Below, one piece after another: positions 12,835-23,714 of a DNA stretch of 64,000 nucleotides. The stretch spans positions 45,401,402 to 45,465,401 of the forward strand of contig OV121086.1 in NCBI GenBank assembly GCA_921293015.1, in the 5' to 3' direction. The notes below the pieces were generated by a model, which did no database searches, was not told the DNA's origin, and worked only from the letters and a program-made list of their open reading frames with translations. This DNA comes from Phorcus lineatus (Eukaryota > Mollusca > Gastropoda > Trochida > Trochidae). Made by a program: the position numbers and the translations under genes. Position 1 is the first letter of the stretch; every line of letters starts with the position of its first letter.

Positions 12835-13121
12835 CCGTATTTCCTCGAATAGACGCCCCCGGCGTCTATTTTTTCAGTCCCCTTTACCCCCGGCGTGTAT
12901 TCGAGACCCGGCGTCTAATCGAGACCGGCGTCTATTCACATTTAAGTTGCAAATTTCGTCCAGGTCACAAAATTACACACTAAGGGAACATCAATAAATC
13001 AACTTATTACCCGGCGTGTATTCGAGACCCGGCGTGTATTTACTTAAAACAGTCATACCCCCGGCCTCTATTCGAGACCCGGCGTTTATTCGAGGCCCGG
13101 CGTCTATTCGAGGAAATACGG
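12835..13121. mobile_element. MITE with 23-bp terminal inverted repeats and internal GGCGTCTATTCGAG repeats
   Basis: Positions 12835-12857 (CCGTATTTCCTCGAATAGAC...) and 13099-13121 are perfect inverted repeats of 23 bp. The interior is made of GC-rich variants of CCCGGCGT(C/G)TATTCGAGA in direct and inverted orientation, in sharp contrast to the AT-rich surroundings. No coding content and no clear target duplication. It resembles short inverted-repeat elements common in marine invertebrates; the superfamily is not assigned. Confidence 0.7.
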
Positions 13122-13773
13122 TACATTGACGTTTGGTTACATTAGGAGGAAATCAAAAGCTGGCTATCCTTCTATCGGTGTGGCTCTGCATTTCATGTAA
13201 ATAATTGACCTTCGAACCATTGGTCCACAAAATAACAAACATAACTGAAAATATCTTTTCATAAATGTCTCTGGAGGTTATTAAGTTCAAAATCAGGAAT
13301 TTATATGGAAATAATCGTGTAATAACGAGAAAAAATCTGAAAAATGTTGATATAACTGTTCACAGCAATCATAAACGATTCCGGAATGGTGGAATAAAGA
13401 CCGAACGCATCCTTGATAGACAGTCATATCAATTGGTTCGAACAATTAACAGTTTAACAGCACGATACTCCTTTCTTTATTGAAAGAAACATTCAAGCAA
13501 ATTAAAACAATGGAAAACACAATGCTTTTCTGAAGTTATATTTGTCATATATTGATTATTTGTGGTAAACCCTATAATCAAACTTCCATTAGGGAAATAA
13601 TCTTAAAGTATAATTAAATACAAATATTTGCACAAAATTTAAATACTATAAGGCATATTTTTTGCAAAAACAACAAGGTATGTGGAGCCAATTCTGTGTA
13701 CCATTGATCCTACTTCTGCAAACCATAAGATGTTGTGGGAATCTCTCTTTGATGAAATCCATCCTAGGACATG

Positions 13774-13805
13774 TAACCTAGGACATATAACCTAGAACAT
13801 GTAAC
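13774..13805. repeat. Three-copy 14-bp tandem repeat over the GIMAP stop codon
   Basis: Three near-identical units of CTAGGACATGTAAC lie end to end. Read on the minus strand, the unit nearest the gene supplies the last residues (GYMF) and the TAG stop of the GIMAP-type protein. Confidence 0.6.
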
Positions 13806-16800
13806 CATGGGATCCGGTGGACCTCCCGGACACACTAGCGAAGAGGCCTTTAAATCCTCTACCTATGGACGCAGTGGTGTTCTTCGCCAACTTGACAATA
13901 GCCCCAAAGACCCTTGAGAATATGTTAGACTTGACATCATGTATCTCCTGCCTGTACCTCTGCCTACTCTCCTGGTGTCTCATGTTGTACTCGTGTAGAG
14001 CCGCCGACTGCTTTGCCATGTAGTCTGCTCTCATCCGCTCCTTATCCCTCTGATGCTTCGCCTCCAGCTTTGCCTTCCTCTCCCTGAGTTCCTCCACCTC
14101 TCTCTGGTGGATTGACTTCTCTTCTTGAGGACCATTGTTAGACATGAAGGTTTGGGGTGAAGGCTTGCTTTGTGGTCCTGTGTAGGAATCAGTTTGATAG
14201 ACTGGTGCTGGTCTTCTTGAAATGGATTCTGGAGCTTTGCTTGTGAAGGGTTCACTAGTGAAACTTGTTCCTCCTGATTTATGTTCAGTAATATCCCCGT
14301 TCATGTTCCTGGTATCCACACTTGAAGGGGGCATACTTTCAGATTTTGAATCCGTTGGAGGAGTAAACGTATGCTTGTCTGAAGTTGTAGGTACTTCAGA
14401 ATCCATGGTAGATTGAGGTTCCTTGGATGCCAGGGGTTTTGTAGTGGGTTCAACAGAAGGTGCAGAAGAAGCTCCCCGAGTCTGAGTAATGCTCCTCATT
14501 TCGACCCCCTCCTCATCTGGAGAAAGATCATCTCCAAATACCTGCACCCACTCCTCATCGTCCTGGTCTATCCCCAGCTGAGTTAACTGGCCCTTCATCA
14601 TCTCCAGATCCTTCTTCTTCTCTTCCTCCTTCCTCCTCAGTTCCTCTTCGACTTCCTCCCGCATCCGGGCCAGCTCTTGCTTCATTTTTTCCCTACTCTG
14701 CTTCAAGTGTTCCTCCTCCTGTTCTGCTATGATCCGCTCAGCCTCCTCAAACATCTCGTTTGTGTAGTGTCCGCCTCCATTATTAGTCACCATCCCGTCT
14801 ATCAACTTCAGCAGGTTCTGGACGTCCTTTAAGATAAGAATGAAGTGTTAACATTTGATTTGACCAACTTTGAAGTGAAAAAATATCTGCTAATTTCATA
14901 AAGTCAAAGATATCAAATACATCATGCTATGTTGCCAACAAATGTAACCATGAATGGCATTAGAATAATTTCTAATCATATCTCTTAACAAATATGTTCC
15001 ATTTTATCATAGTATTAAGTTCAAATTGAGATTACGTTTTTCACATGTAGTCACTTTTATTAAAAAACTAATTTCAAACTTGTACTTCTGTTTGAGGATC
15101 CTTATATTCCTGAACATGGTTTTTTATTCACCAAACATAGAAGTATTGTGTAAAAATTAAATGCATAATTTTGACATAATATTTCATAAGCCAACCTGAT
15201 CCTTCTCTTCCTTGGATCCACGGTTATCAAATCCAATCCGCCTATTCTGACATGCATCTAGGAGCTTCTTCAGATCTGGAGGAACATTTTCCAGGTATTC
15301 ATCAAGCGTTGTCCCATCATACTTGAGATCGTCCATCCTTGTGAAGAGCACAACCAGATACTTTAGCATGTCCTTCCCGAAGATATTGATGAAGTGTTCC
15401 ACAGTCGCTTTTTCCTCCTCCGTAAACCGATCTAGCCTGATGACCAGGAGAAAGGCATGAGGACCTGGAGAGGTCATCCCAATACACTTGACGATCTCCC
15501 GGCTGATGTCCTCGTTGGTCATCCCAGTGTCAAAGAGTCCAGGGGTGTCAATGATCTGGATGTCCCTGTTGTATCTCGTGGACCAGCCCAACTGACATTT
15601 CTTCGTAATAGAAGCTCCACTTGCGCTGGACTTGAAGGTGTCGCTTCCAAGGATGTTGTTTCCTGTTGTGCTCTTGCCAACACCTGTTTTGCCTATCACT
15701 ACTATTCTGACTTCATTGTCCAAGAAACTCCACCCTCGCTCATCAACCTCATTTCCTGTAATTAGAATAATACAGATTTGAGAAAGTATTTTCTTATTAA
15801 CATCAGTCAATAATGTTGAAAATCAAAATACTGTATTTATTACATATTTATTTTATATTTCTTTTTTAGGTACTAGTAGATCTACCATAATGTTATTAAA
15901 TGTTGAAACATACATACAAGTACTCAAAATTGCTGTTTTTGACATCGAAGACACAAGAAGAGAGAACTTATAAATAATAGAATTGTCAATTTCAGTTCTT
16001 ATTCTGATTGAATATAGTGATAAAAACAAAGTATTTGTGTGAAACTAATTTTGGTTCAAGTTCAAAGTTAAATGCCCGTACCTGATTCTGGTGATAAGCA
16101 CATCGCTCCAGTGATCTCTTCAGGTTCAGACATGGGAGATTCCAACTCAGACGGAGTCTGCAGACTATGGAGAACCACAGGGGCCATTGGTTCCGGCAGA
16201 CTTGGTTGTGTGGTCCCTTCAGCTTCAGGGAGTGAGTCCATGGAAGCCACAGAACCATTTGCTTCCATACTGACAGCTCTCAAGACATCATAGGTGTTAG
16301 ATTTCGACTGGTCGTCAGTATCCATTTTGTTCAACATGTCGTCCGCCGAAGGCTGTGTCGTCTCCTTAGGTCTCACATCTGCTGGTGGGTCAAAAGCTGA
16401 AGCAAAAGTATTTTCTGCTTGTGCCATCTGCGGTGGTGCCTCAAAACCTGATGCAAAAGCATTTTCTGGCTGCGTCTGATCCATTGGCATTTGCTCTGTT
16501 GGCCCGCTTTGATTCAGAGAAGAGCTACTCTGAGGCGTTGTTCCTGACTGTCTCCCCAAATAAGGGATCTCGGCAGCCTCCTTCGGGGCTTCACACATCT
16601 CGCAGTTGTTCATCAGCTCATGGTTGATGAAGGTACATCTTCCACAAGTCCACTCTGTAATCAGAACAGTGTCATTGACATACGTTAGCAATGAAGGTTT
16701 TTCTTACAATACGGATTCAAACCTAGACCCCGGATACTAGACAAAGAGTCAGACACACGACCGATTGAGCTAAACGATATCCACATAGCCGAAACCAGAA

Positions 16801-17686
16801 GAAATGCTTTTGACCTCATCCTGCAATACTACTAATATATAATGAGGTAATTTGCATAGACGACGATAATAACATGGATGCTTTTGATGCTAACTGTCGA
16901 TTTTGATGACGGTGGCATAATACAGATTGTATATAGATTCAAAATAAACATATTTAGAACCAATATGTCTCATAATTACTCAGTCATGTACATTTCCGCT
17001 AATGGTAGAACAAGATTGTTTACTATTGATTATCATCTTACATTGAAAATAATTTTCCCCAAGTAATGAAAAATTATATTTATGTTAAAAGCACTTGTTA
17101 TTGGCCTACAAGGAAGTTTTTCTACGAATGCATTACACTATACATGCACGTCCTTATCATTTGAGTGCTTATAATTTTGATAACGAAAAAAATGTTAAAC
17201 TAAACTCATAATGTTTCTTATGAAAGCATGATTAAACATTATATTATTTGCAGTTAAGGGTTTGACATAAATTGCCTTAACCAACATCTTTCCAAGAAGA
17301 TATTTTCCGGAGGTAAGCTTTGGCAATGTATCGTAAAAAAGGCCGGGTTAACTTCTTATGTGATGCATATTGATTAGTTTACGCAGTATCTATAAATAGA
17401 TAAATGAATATACACTGATGTGAGGTCGGTTACTTAGACTCTTTATATTCAAGGTTCAACATACGATGTCAATTATGCATGCGTTCATGAATGTTTTCAC
17501 TTAATACAGTGAATTCATTAACCGTACAGATATGAAAAACATATGCAGATTTGATAATTTAATTGCAAAGAAAAACATTACACTTTCAACTCGGAGAGTA
17601 AAATTTTAAGAGGCCAAAATAAAATATGACTTACCCAACGTTATCTTTATCCAGCCAAAATACTGTTAAAATTGTATGTTTGTACG

Positions 17687-17719
<33 letters not shown>

Positions 17720-17995
17720 TGTATGTACGATATATGTATGTATGTATGTAAGATATATGTATGTATGTATGTATGTGTTTGTATGTATGTACGATATATG
17801 TATGTATGTACGATATATGTATGTATGTACGATATATATATGTATGTATGTATGTATATATGTATGTATGTACGATATATTTATATCACGGTTATTCAAA
17901 AAGACATTCAAGAATAAACATATATCAAAATTACAGTTAATAAATATAAGTAGACATTCAGTCATTTTATCATGGAAAAATCCCTTACCTGGCAT
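13792..17995 (-). CDS. GIMAP/AIG1-type GTPase with N-terminal NZF (RanBP2) zinc finger
   Basis: Coding exons: 17989-17995 (start ATG in the exon 17989-18039), 16082-16654, 15196-15755 and 13792-14826. Phases (1, 1, 0) agree at every junction, giving 724 residues. Residues 4-23 form a Cys4 finger, W-x-C-x2-C-x3-N-x6-C-x2-C, with Thr10-Phe11 and Met22, the triad that binds ubiquitin in the Npl4 NZF. A Ser/Pro/Gln-rich linker follows. The AIG1 G domain starts near 209: P-loop GKTGVGKS (215-222), DTPG (263-266), TRMDDL (332-337), then the family's LLKLIDGMV...HYTNEMFEEAE stretch leading into a long charged coiled coil, a disordered region and a second coiled coil. Family knowledge: GIMAPs are membrane-associated GTPases of immune and apoptotic control, expanded in molluscs. 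Exon 17989-18039 has no other ATG, and an upstream non-coding exon ends at an AAG-type donor at 18743, so the Met before the finger is the likely start. Introns hold a tRNA-like SINE and a GTAT microsatellite. A possible poly(A) signal lies at 13476-13481. Confidence 0.88.
16707..16783 (-). repeat. tRNA-derived SINE head or tRNA pseudogene
   Basis: On the minus strand a box A-like TAGCTCAATCGGT and a box B-like GGTTTGAATCCG have tRNA-like spacing, but the acceptor stem does not pair. Lies in a GIMAP-gene intron. Confidence 0.5.
17688..17880 (+). repeat. GTAT microsatellite with interspersed ACGATATAT
   Basis: Runs of GTAT broken at intervals by ACGATATAT form a rough higher-order repeat. Long frames on both strands come from its lack of stops and are not genes. 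It lies about 100 bp beyond the donor of the GIMAP start-codon exon. Confidence 0.9.
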
Positions 17996-18742
17996 ATTTG
18001 TGTTCTGATAACCTTCCCTTTTCTCAAAATGTGAATTTCCTGGAAACAAAACGAAAGGGAAAACACATATGAGTTCACAGTGACACGAGAAGCGTCCGAC
18101 CAGAACGAGACTATCTCTTCAACAGTGAAAGAACGGTGATACAATTGATACGCTAATTAACAACCTAATTCATTCACATCATCACTACTACAAATAACGA
18201 AAATAGAAGTGTGGCTATTATGAGAAATGACGATTTATGATGAAATTATAATCTTGATACGGTGCGCGTGACAGTTACTCACAATAAACAACCTTCTCCA
18301 CTTGAAGAAATGTGCGTAAAGAAATAGATCAAAGGAATGCTGTATAACAATAGAATGTGTTTTACACACCTCACATGCATATGTCTATACGTTCTTATCG
18401 ATGTTTTCATTTACATGGAGTTTGAACCTGAGATCAGTTGTCATTTAATATGTATATTCAAGATATATGAAGCGAAACAAGTGCTTACAACAAGAGAACA
18501 TATTGACATTTTCACAAATTAATAAATGATACAGTAGACAAAAATACTGCGTCTCTTCATTTCCGCATTAAAATGGCTGACCATACATGAGACCTACACA
18601 GTTGTAAACAACGACGGCGGAGACGCCATTGAGCAATGTAAGCGAAGGCTGTCGTTTCTATTTATAGATAGATAGTCTACAGGCTGTAAACAAACCTTAT
18701 CCTCTTTAAAAAGACTATATTATTGAAATGTACATTACTTAC

Positions 18743-18800
18743 CTCGGTTTTGTGTCCTTTCCCAGTATATTCACTGTGTTATATAGTTAGTGTGTTGTAA
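18743..18800 (-). other. Probable 5' untranslated exon of the GIMAP-type gene
   Basis: On the minus strand a short exon ends at a consensus donor (CCGAG, GTAAGT) just after 18743. In the coding phase it contains a stop and no ATG, so it is read as 5' untranslated. The upstream limit is not defined; the start of transcription is probably within 18790-18880. Confidence 0.45.
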
Positions 18801-18879
18801 TGATTTGCTGACACAACGTCACATGCGCAGAGTGGCGATGACGACATGGGGAATCCCCGTAACCTGAATGACGTATTTC

Positions 18880-20027
18880 GGCGCCAGGTTCGAAAAAATG
18901 CGGTTTCTTGCCCGCTGGGAACATATCGTTCATGATTATCGTTTTGAGTATATATGATTTATCAATGTTGGTAAAGATGTATTCGTTTGAATTAACGACT
19001 TATTTCATTACACAAAATAAACCAAGACAGCATTAAAAGAAGTGATCGAGTATCTTTTAGTATTCTTTGAATAATTTTAGCTTAAGAGAGGATAATATAT
19101 GCATACGACCATCTGTCTTTTATAATTTTGTTTTAATTTTTCTTTCAACGATTATCTTAAACGTGTGCAAAAAATCCGATGAAGTTAGATGCATTTGAAG
19201 TTGAAATGACATTGAAAAGTGTATGGTTATAAGCTGTGACGATATATCGTAGTATCGACGATCGCGATACTGCATCTGACGATAAAGGTATTGTGATACG
19301 GTCTCTGAATCATAACACGTATCGTATCAGTCACCTGAAGAAGCGGTAAGAAGTAGCCAAGAAACGTCGTGAGAAATCAAATAATGAAGTTTCTATAGAT
19401 AAAAATTGTCTAGTAGTTATCGTTCACTTTTAAATTGTTTATTTGCCAACAAATCAAGGTGGTTGTCAAAAGTTCATCTTTCTTTCTTTTTTTACAATAG
19501 AAATTGCCATCAAATTGTGTATCGTTACTGTATCGTTTCCAATCGTATCGTAATTAAGTATTGGGATACGTGTCGTTTGGTGAAATGTCTGTATCAACAT
19601 ACATGTACCTCCAATAATAACAGTCGTAGACCATCTCACACATTGTTTTTACTTTTGGTTATCACGCGGAAGTGTTTCTGTTTATTGAAGCTAATAAGTA
19701 ATCATCATTTCTTTTACTGATGATAATTTTTGGTTTTAGGTTACCATTGATGTACATATTAGTTACATGTTACTATTGTATGTTAAATGGACACAGAGTA
19801 TGTCGTTGGTGTCAAATATGTCAAACTTAAAAATGGTGTCATTTGATCGAGAACCACTGGTTGTTTCTAAAAATCAATATATCAGTGCTTATCATATCAG
19901 TATAGTGACAATAACATGTTAAAGTGACACAGAGTATGTTTTAGGATTATTTTTGGAAACAACCACCACTTCTCGATAAAATAACACTATTCATAAATAA
20001 ACAACATACTCGGTGGCCCTTTAAAGT
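18880..20027. other. Intergenic repeats
   Basis: No gene. Contains a short cluster of ATCG/CGATA palindromic words near 19240-19330 and, from about 19790, sequence related to the dispersed repeat (two nearby GACACAGAGTATGT words, TATAGTGACAATAACATG). Confidence 0.4.
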
Positions 20028-20216
20028 CGAGATTTGTGATCGAAAACCGGACAGTGGTGCGCGACAATGACTGTAACGTAATTCTTAAAACTTATTTATT
20101 GCAGACGCAGCGACAAATATAGGTTGGTTGTGCTTGATAAATCATTTAACTAATGTATTTGTAAATGGAATGCAGAATTTCTACTTCTTTCCATTTATAT
20201 GAACGTTTATCATTTT
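20028..20216 (+). repeat. Dispersed repeat, copy B, left half
   Basis: Aligns with copy A (8150 onward) up to the point where the pogo element begins; the right half resumes at 23147. Confidence 0.6.
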
Positions 20217-20985
20217 GGGGAGAGCGGGGTCAATTGTAACAGTTTTTACAAAACTTGTTGTGTTATGAAAGTAGTACACATATCACCAAATCATTCGGTA
20301 CCATCTGGTAAATTGACATCTCGGCTGTAAATTACAGTGTCTCTAAAGGTTCAATATCACATCGTTACACAGTTATTTCAGGTTACATGCAGTCACTCCA
20401 AGTGTTACAATCGACCCCTTCCAAGGGGCAATTGTAACAGGTGAGTGGGGCAATTGTAACACAAGACTCATAATATTTGAAAGCTCTTTTATTTTTCAAT
20501 ACAATCAAACAAAACATGAACAAATAGCAAAAAAAGTAAATGGTCATACAATCTTCGTCATCATTGACATTTTTTATGTATTTTGTGCCTTTAACAGGCA
20601 ACAAATACATTAAAAGGAACGATACCAACACTGTTCACCCTTGAAATTATTTTTTGCATAAAGTTTCATAATTGGGGTTTAATTAGAAACAAAATGTCCA
20701 ACTTCACGATAAATAGTCCAACAGCATGGTAAACAACCAAGAACTCCATTCGGCTCTGATGAGTACAAATGCAGTAAAGCAGTTTTTTCCCAAAAAACTG
20801 TATCAACAGAAAGAGGAAATAATGCAAATGAATTTTTTATACCAACATTTAAAGCTTATAAAGAACTCTCAAGAGAGCTTCAACGACTAAGAAATTCTTC
20901 ATGTGGCGTTGTCAGAAAATATATTAAGTAAACTCCAAAAGTTTGCATAACGCTGTCAACACATAACACTGAACTAGAGGCATCT

Positions 20986-22662
20986 TCAACAATCCTCATC
21001 ATCCGATTGACAGTTTTGGCAAATGTAAAAACCTTGTTTTGGCGTGCAGTCTTCATGAGCCCAAAACTTACACGATGAACACTGCAACCATTCTTCGCCT
21101 GGGAGACTATTTGTGAAACTGTCACAACACACTAAGCAAATGTTCATTTCCGAATCTGAATCGTCTTCATACTGGACTGTTTTCTTCTTTTTGAACGTCA
21201 AACGTTTCGGTTTCGGTTTCTTTTTCTCTTTAGCCTGCAGCTTTTCTTCCGTCAATTTAGCTTTGACAGGTGTATCGGTAAGTATTTCAGATTTTTTTCT
21301 TTTTCGGCCGCCTTTTTGTTGTTTTCGAGGTCCTGCTTTAGGGAACGGTTTGACTGCTACTGGAGAGAACTGAGAGCCATCAGTATCAGGACCAGTTTCT
21401 TGTCGGGTCGAAGTTCCAGGGCCAGTTTCTTGTCGGATCGAAGTTCCAGAAGTTCCAGGACCAGTTTCTTGTAGGGTCGAAGTTCCAGGACCAGTTTCTT
21501 GCTGGGTCGATACTGCAGGAACTGCTGACGGGTCAACACGGTCAGTAACCTGAGATGGAGCATACTCTATTTCTTGAAATACATCCCGATTGAGAGGAAC
21601 AATTCCAGTACATCGAAACCCTGAGATCACATTGTTTTGTGTAATGGCTAAGGGGAGAGCTTCTCGGAGAATTTCTGGAATGTTGTAAATGGTCATCGTT
21701 TGACCAGGATGATTCATCATCCATGAATCACAACATCTGCCTGTTGCTCTTTTCAAGGGTCCGAAGACTGTTCTGTCCAGAGGTTGTAGCTTATGGGATG
21801 TGTGCGGCGGTAGTGACAAAAGTACAATGCCCTTGTCCTTACAGAAATCCAGTGACTTTATCGATCTGTGGGATTCGTGGTTATCCAATATGAGAAGAAC
21901 CGGCTTTTCGAGGCTTGGTTTCGTGTGTTTGTGGAAATGCATCAAGAATACAAGAAAGTCATCTTCTTGCATCCAGCCGGATCCATTTGCAGTTCCCGTA
22001 CAGCCAGGAGGTCCATCTCTTATGAAATGATCTTTAAAGTTCTTCCTTGGGAAAATCAGCATTGGAGGTATGCTGTTTCCCGTTGCATTAATGGCAACTG
22101 CACACGTCACCAGAGTCCCCCTTTCCTGAGAGGTAAGAGCCCCAACCTGCTTTGTCCCCTTCTCCGCAACGATATGGCTTGGGCGTTGTACCGTGGTGAT
22201 GCCTGTTTCATCCATGTTGTAGATGTCATGTGGCGGGAATTGAAATCGACCCAGCACGTTAGAAAGATTGTCAAAGAATTCACTGACAGTAGTTTTGTTG
22301 AATGAAGTAGCCCGAGCCAGACTTGTTGCTTGGGGCTTCCTCAACGTCAGTGTGCTGTTACGCTTCATAAATCCAGTAAACCAGTCTCTGCCAGCCATCT
22401 TGCTTTCATTCCATGCATCAGGATACCATAACTTATGTTTCACTGCACACTCGTAGGCTAGTTGCCGCACATCTTTTGGAGTTAAACCATAAAAGATTTC
22501 AGCAGCACTTTTCAAATATTTCACAAGTATTCTTTCATTTTCACTTGAAAATACTCTATTATGAGGATTATATCCAAATCTATGTGACTTGTCACTGCTA
22601 TCCACATCAGCTTTTTTGCAATATCGTGCCAAGGTAACATGACACAGATCATCCACAAGCAT
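20986..22662 (-). CDS. Pogo-like (DDE_1/CENP-B family) transposase with C-terminal PHD finger
   Basis: An uninterrupted 558-residue protein. The ATG follows an acceptor (GTTACAG, then GATG) directly. The start HVTLARYCKK resembles the last helix of a psq-type helix-turn-helix, so the first helices are absent or in an exon I cannot see. A CENP-B-like DNA-binding segment follows (VFSSENERILVKYL...WFTGFMKRN). The DDE core has YNMDETGI, LLILDNHESH and HKLQPLDRTVFGPLK, giving D, D, D. Near residues 395-430 there is a short tandem repeat of the type RQETGPGTS. A Lys-rich basic segment precedes a C4HC3 PHD finger (CLVCCD...WLQCSSC..WAHEDC...CQNC) at the very end. Pogo transposases cut and paste at TA. 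A PHD finger reading histone tails could steer insertion; that is inference. Confidence 0.88.
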   Translation of the reverse strand: MLVDDLCHVTLARYCKKADVDSSDKSHRFGYNPHNRVFSSENERILVKYLKSAAEIFYGLTPKDVRQLAYECAVKHKLWYPDAWNESKMAGRDWFTGFMKRNSTLTLRKPQATSLARATSFNKTTVSEFFDNLSNVLGRFQFPPHDIYNMDETGITTVQRPSHIVAEKGTKQVGALTSQERGTLVTCAVAINATGNSIPPMLIFPRKNFKDHFIRDGPPGCTGTANGSGWMQEDDFLVFLMHFHKHTKPSLEKPVLLILDNHESHRSIKSLDFCKDKGIVLLSLPPHTSHKLQPLDRTVFGPLKRATGRCCDSWMMNHPGQTMTIYNIPEILREALPLAITQNNVISGFRCTGIVPLNRDVFQEIEYAPSQVTDRVDPSAVPAVSTQQETGPGTSTLQETGPGTSGTSIRQETGPGTSTRQETGPDTDGSQFSPVAVKPFPKAGPRKQQKGGRKRKKSEILTDTPVKAKLTEEKLQAKEKKKPKPKRLTFKKKKTVQYEDDSDSEMNICLVCCDSFTNSLPGEEWLQCSSCKFWAHEDCTPKQGFYICQNCQSDDEDC

Positions 22663-22710
22663 CCTGTAACAAAAGACATTATACTTATGTCAGTTTTAAT
22701 ATGTCGAAAC

Positions 22711-22785
22711 AATAAGGGGCAATTGTAACATCAATAAAAATTATGTGGGGCAATTGTAACACTGTGTTACAATTGCCCCTTTGGG
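22711..22785. repeat. Subterminal GGGGCAATTGTAACA repeats of the pogo-like element
   Basis: Three copies, two direct and one inverted, lie just upstream of the transposase. Matching copies sit near the other end at about 20430-20465. They echo the terminal inverted repeat, so they are likely binding sites for the transposase and may also influence its promoter. Confidence 0.65.
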
Positions 22786-23146
22786 TATCGGCCATCTTTC
22801 ACACCATACCACGAGTTAACCAAGTTTGACAGCTCAACCATTTCTATTTCAAAGTATGGCGCAATGATTCAAGGTATTATGTGAAAAGTTTATCTCATAT
22901 ATATCAAGATTGACTGCATTAAAAAACTTTTATCAATTTTTCTGAAAAAATTACTTACCTTAGTCAAAAACGGTTTTTTCTCCACTGTAACTTTCGATGT
23001 GTGAGTAGCTCGAAAACGCCCGGATGTTAACAAGAAGAACAAAAAGGGAAGTAACTCTACTCATTTAGACTCTGTTTGAGCACATACATTTCGAGTAATG
23101 GCCCTTGTTACAATTGCCCCGTGTTACAATTGACCCCGCTCTCCCC

Positions 23147-23305
23147 TACAATTAAATAAAGAAAAATATAATAGTGTTGATGTTTAAGGGATAAAATTGT
23201 AACTTTAGATAGGCTATTGGCCAAAAATCAAGTCATATGGTATTTTGGCTCTTATTTAGGCCACATAGAAAATTTATTGAACTTACGCTGCGTCACTTTA
23301 AGATG
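23147..23305 (+). repeat. Dispersed repeat, copy B, right half
   Basis: Resumes the alignment with copy A after the pogo element: TACAATTAAA against TACAATCAAA, then TCATATGGTATTTTGGCTC and a block ending GTCACTTTAAG. Confidence 0.55.
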
Positions 23306-23714
23306 TCTACAAACAGATATCTAATGTAACAGAATAGATATTATTTCCTATTCAAAATCACGTTTTTATGTAAACCATAAACCAGAGGAAGTGTCATTTG
23401 CACTGAGTCACCCTCCCGAAATGTAAATGGACACGAAACTGCACGTGTTGCACGGTTTTTGCAAGCTTCCGGGTGCTATTAACCCTTGGCAAAAAGTTCC
23501 GTCATTTAGTGATGCGTAAAATAAAATGGATCAAGTACATGCCAAAAAATATATAATGGTTTGTATAATGTTTTAAAAATCTATTTCGAAAAATAAGTCT
23601 TCTTTCTGCCTTGCTATGGTTTCCAGTAACCAACAAAGAAAGTTCAGAGTGGCTTGGTCAGCGAGATTAACTATTTGGTATATATTTCATCCTTAAACGA
23701 GAAATGAGTCCAGT

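Larger units (their letters stand above)
20217..23146 (-). mobile_element. Pogo-like DNA transposon, apparently complete
   Basis: The 2.93-kb element is bounded by identical 25-bp inverted repeats, GGGGAGAGCGGGGTCAATTG... at 20217-20241 and its complement at 23122-23146. Variants of GGGGCAATTGTAACA recur inside both ends (near 20433, 20456, 22715, 22738, 22765 and 23106), like transposase-binding subterminal repeats. One open 558-codon transposase lies within, on the minus strand, with a probable non-coding first exon ending at a GTAAGT donor (exon edge 22959). The right flank is TA and the left flank TT, and comparison with copy A of the host repeat shows insertion at a TA. Intact reading frame and identical ends suggest recent activity. 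Confidence 0.85.

Noticed and set aside
17666-18049. Tyr/Ile/His- or Val/Cys/Met-repeating proteins across the GTAT tract
   Set aside because: Microsatellite translation; the real exon (17989-18039) uses a different frame.
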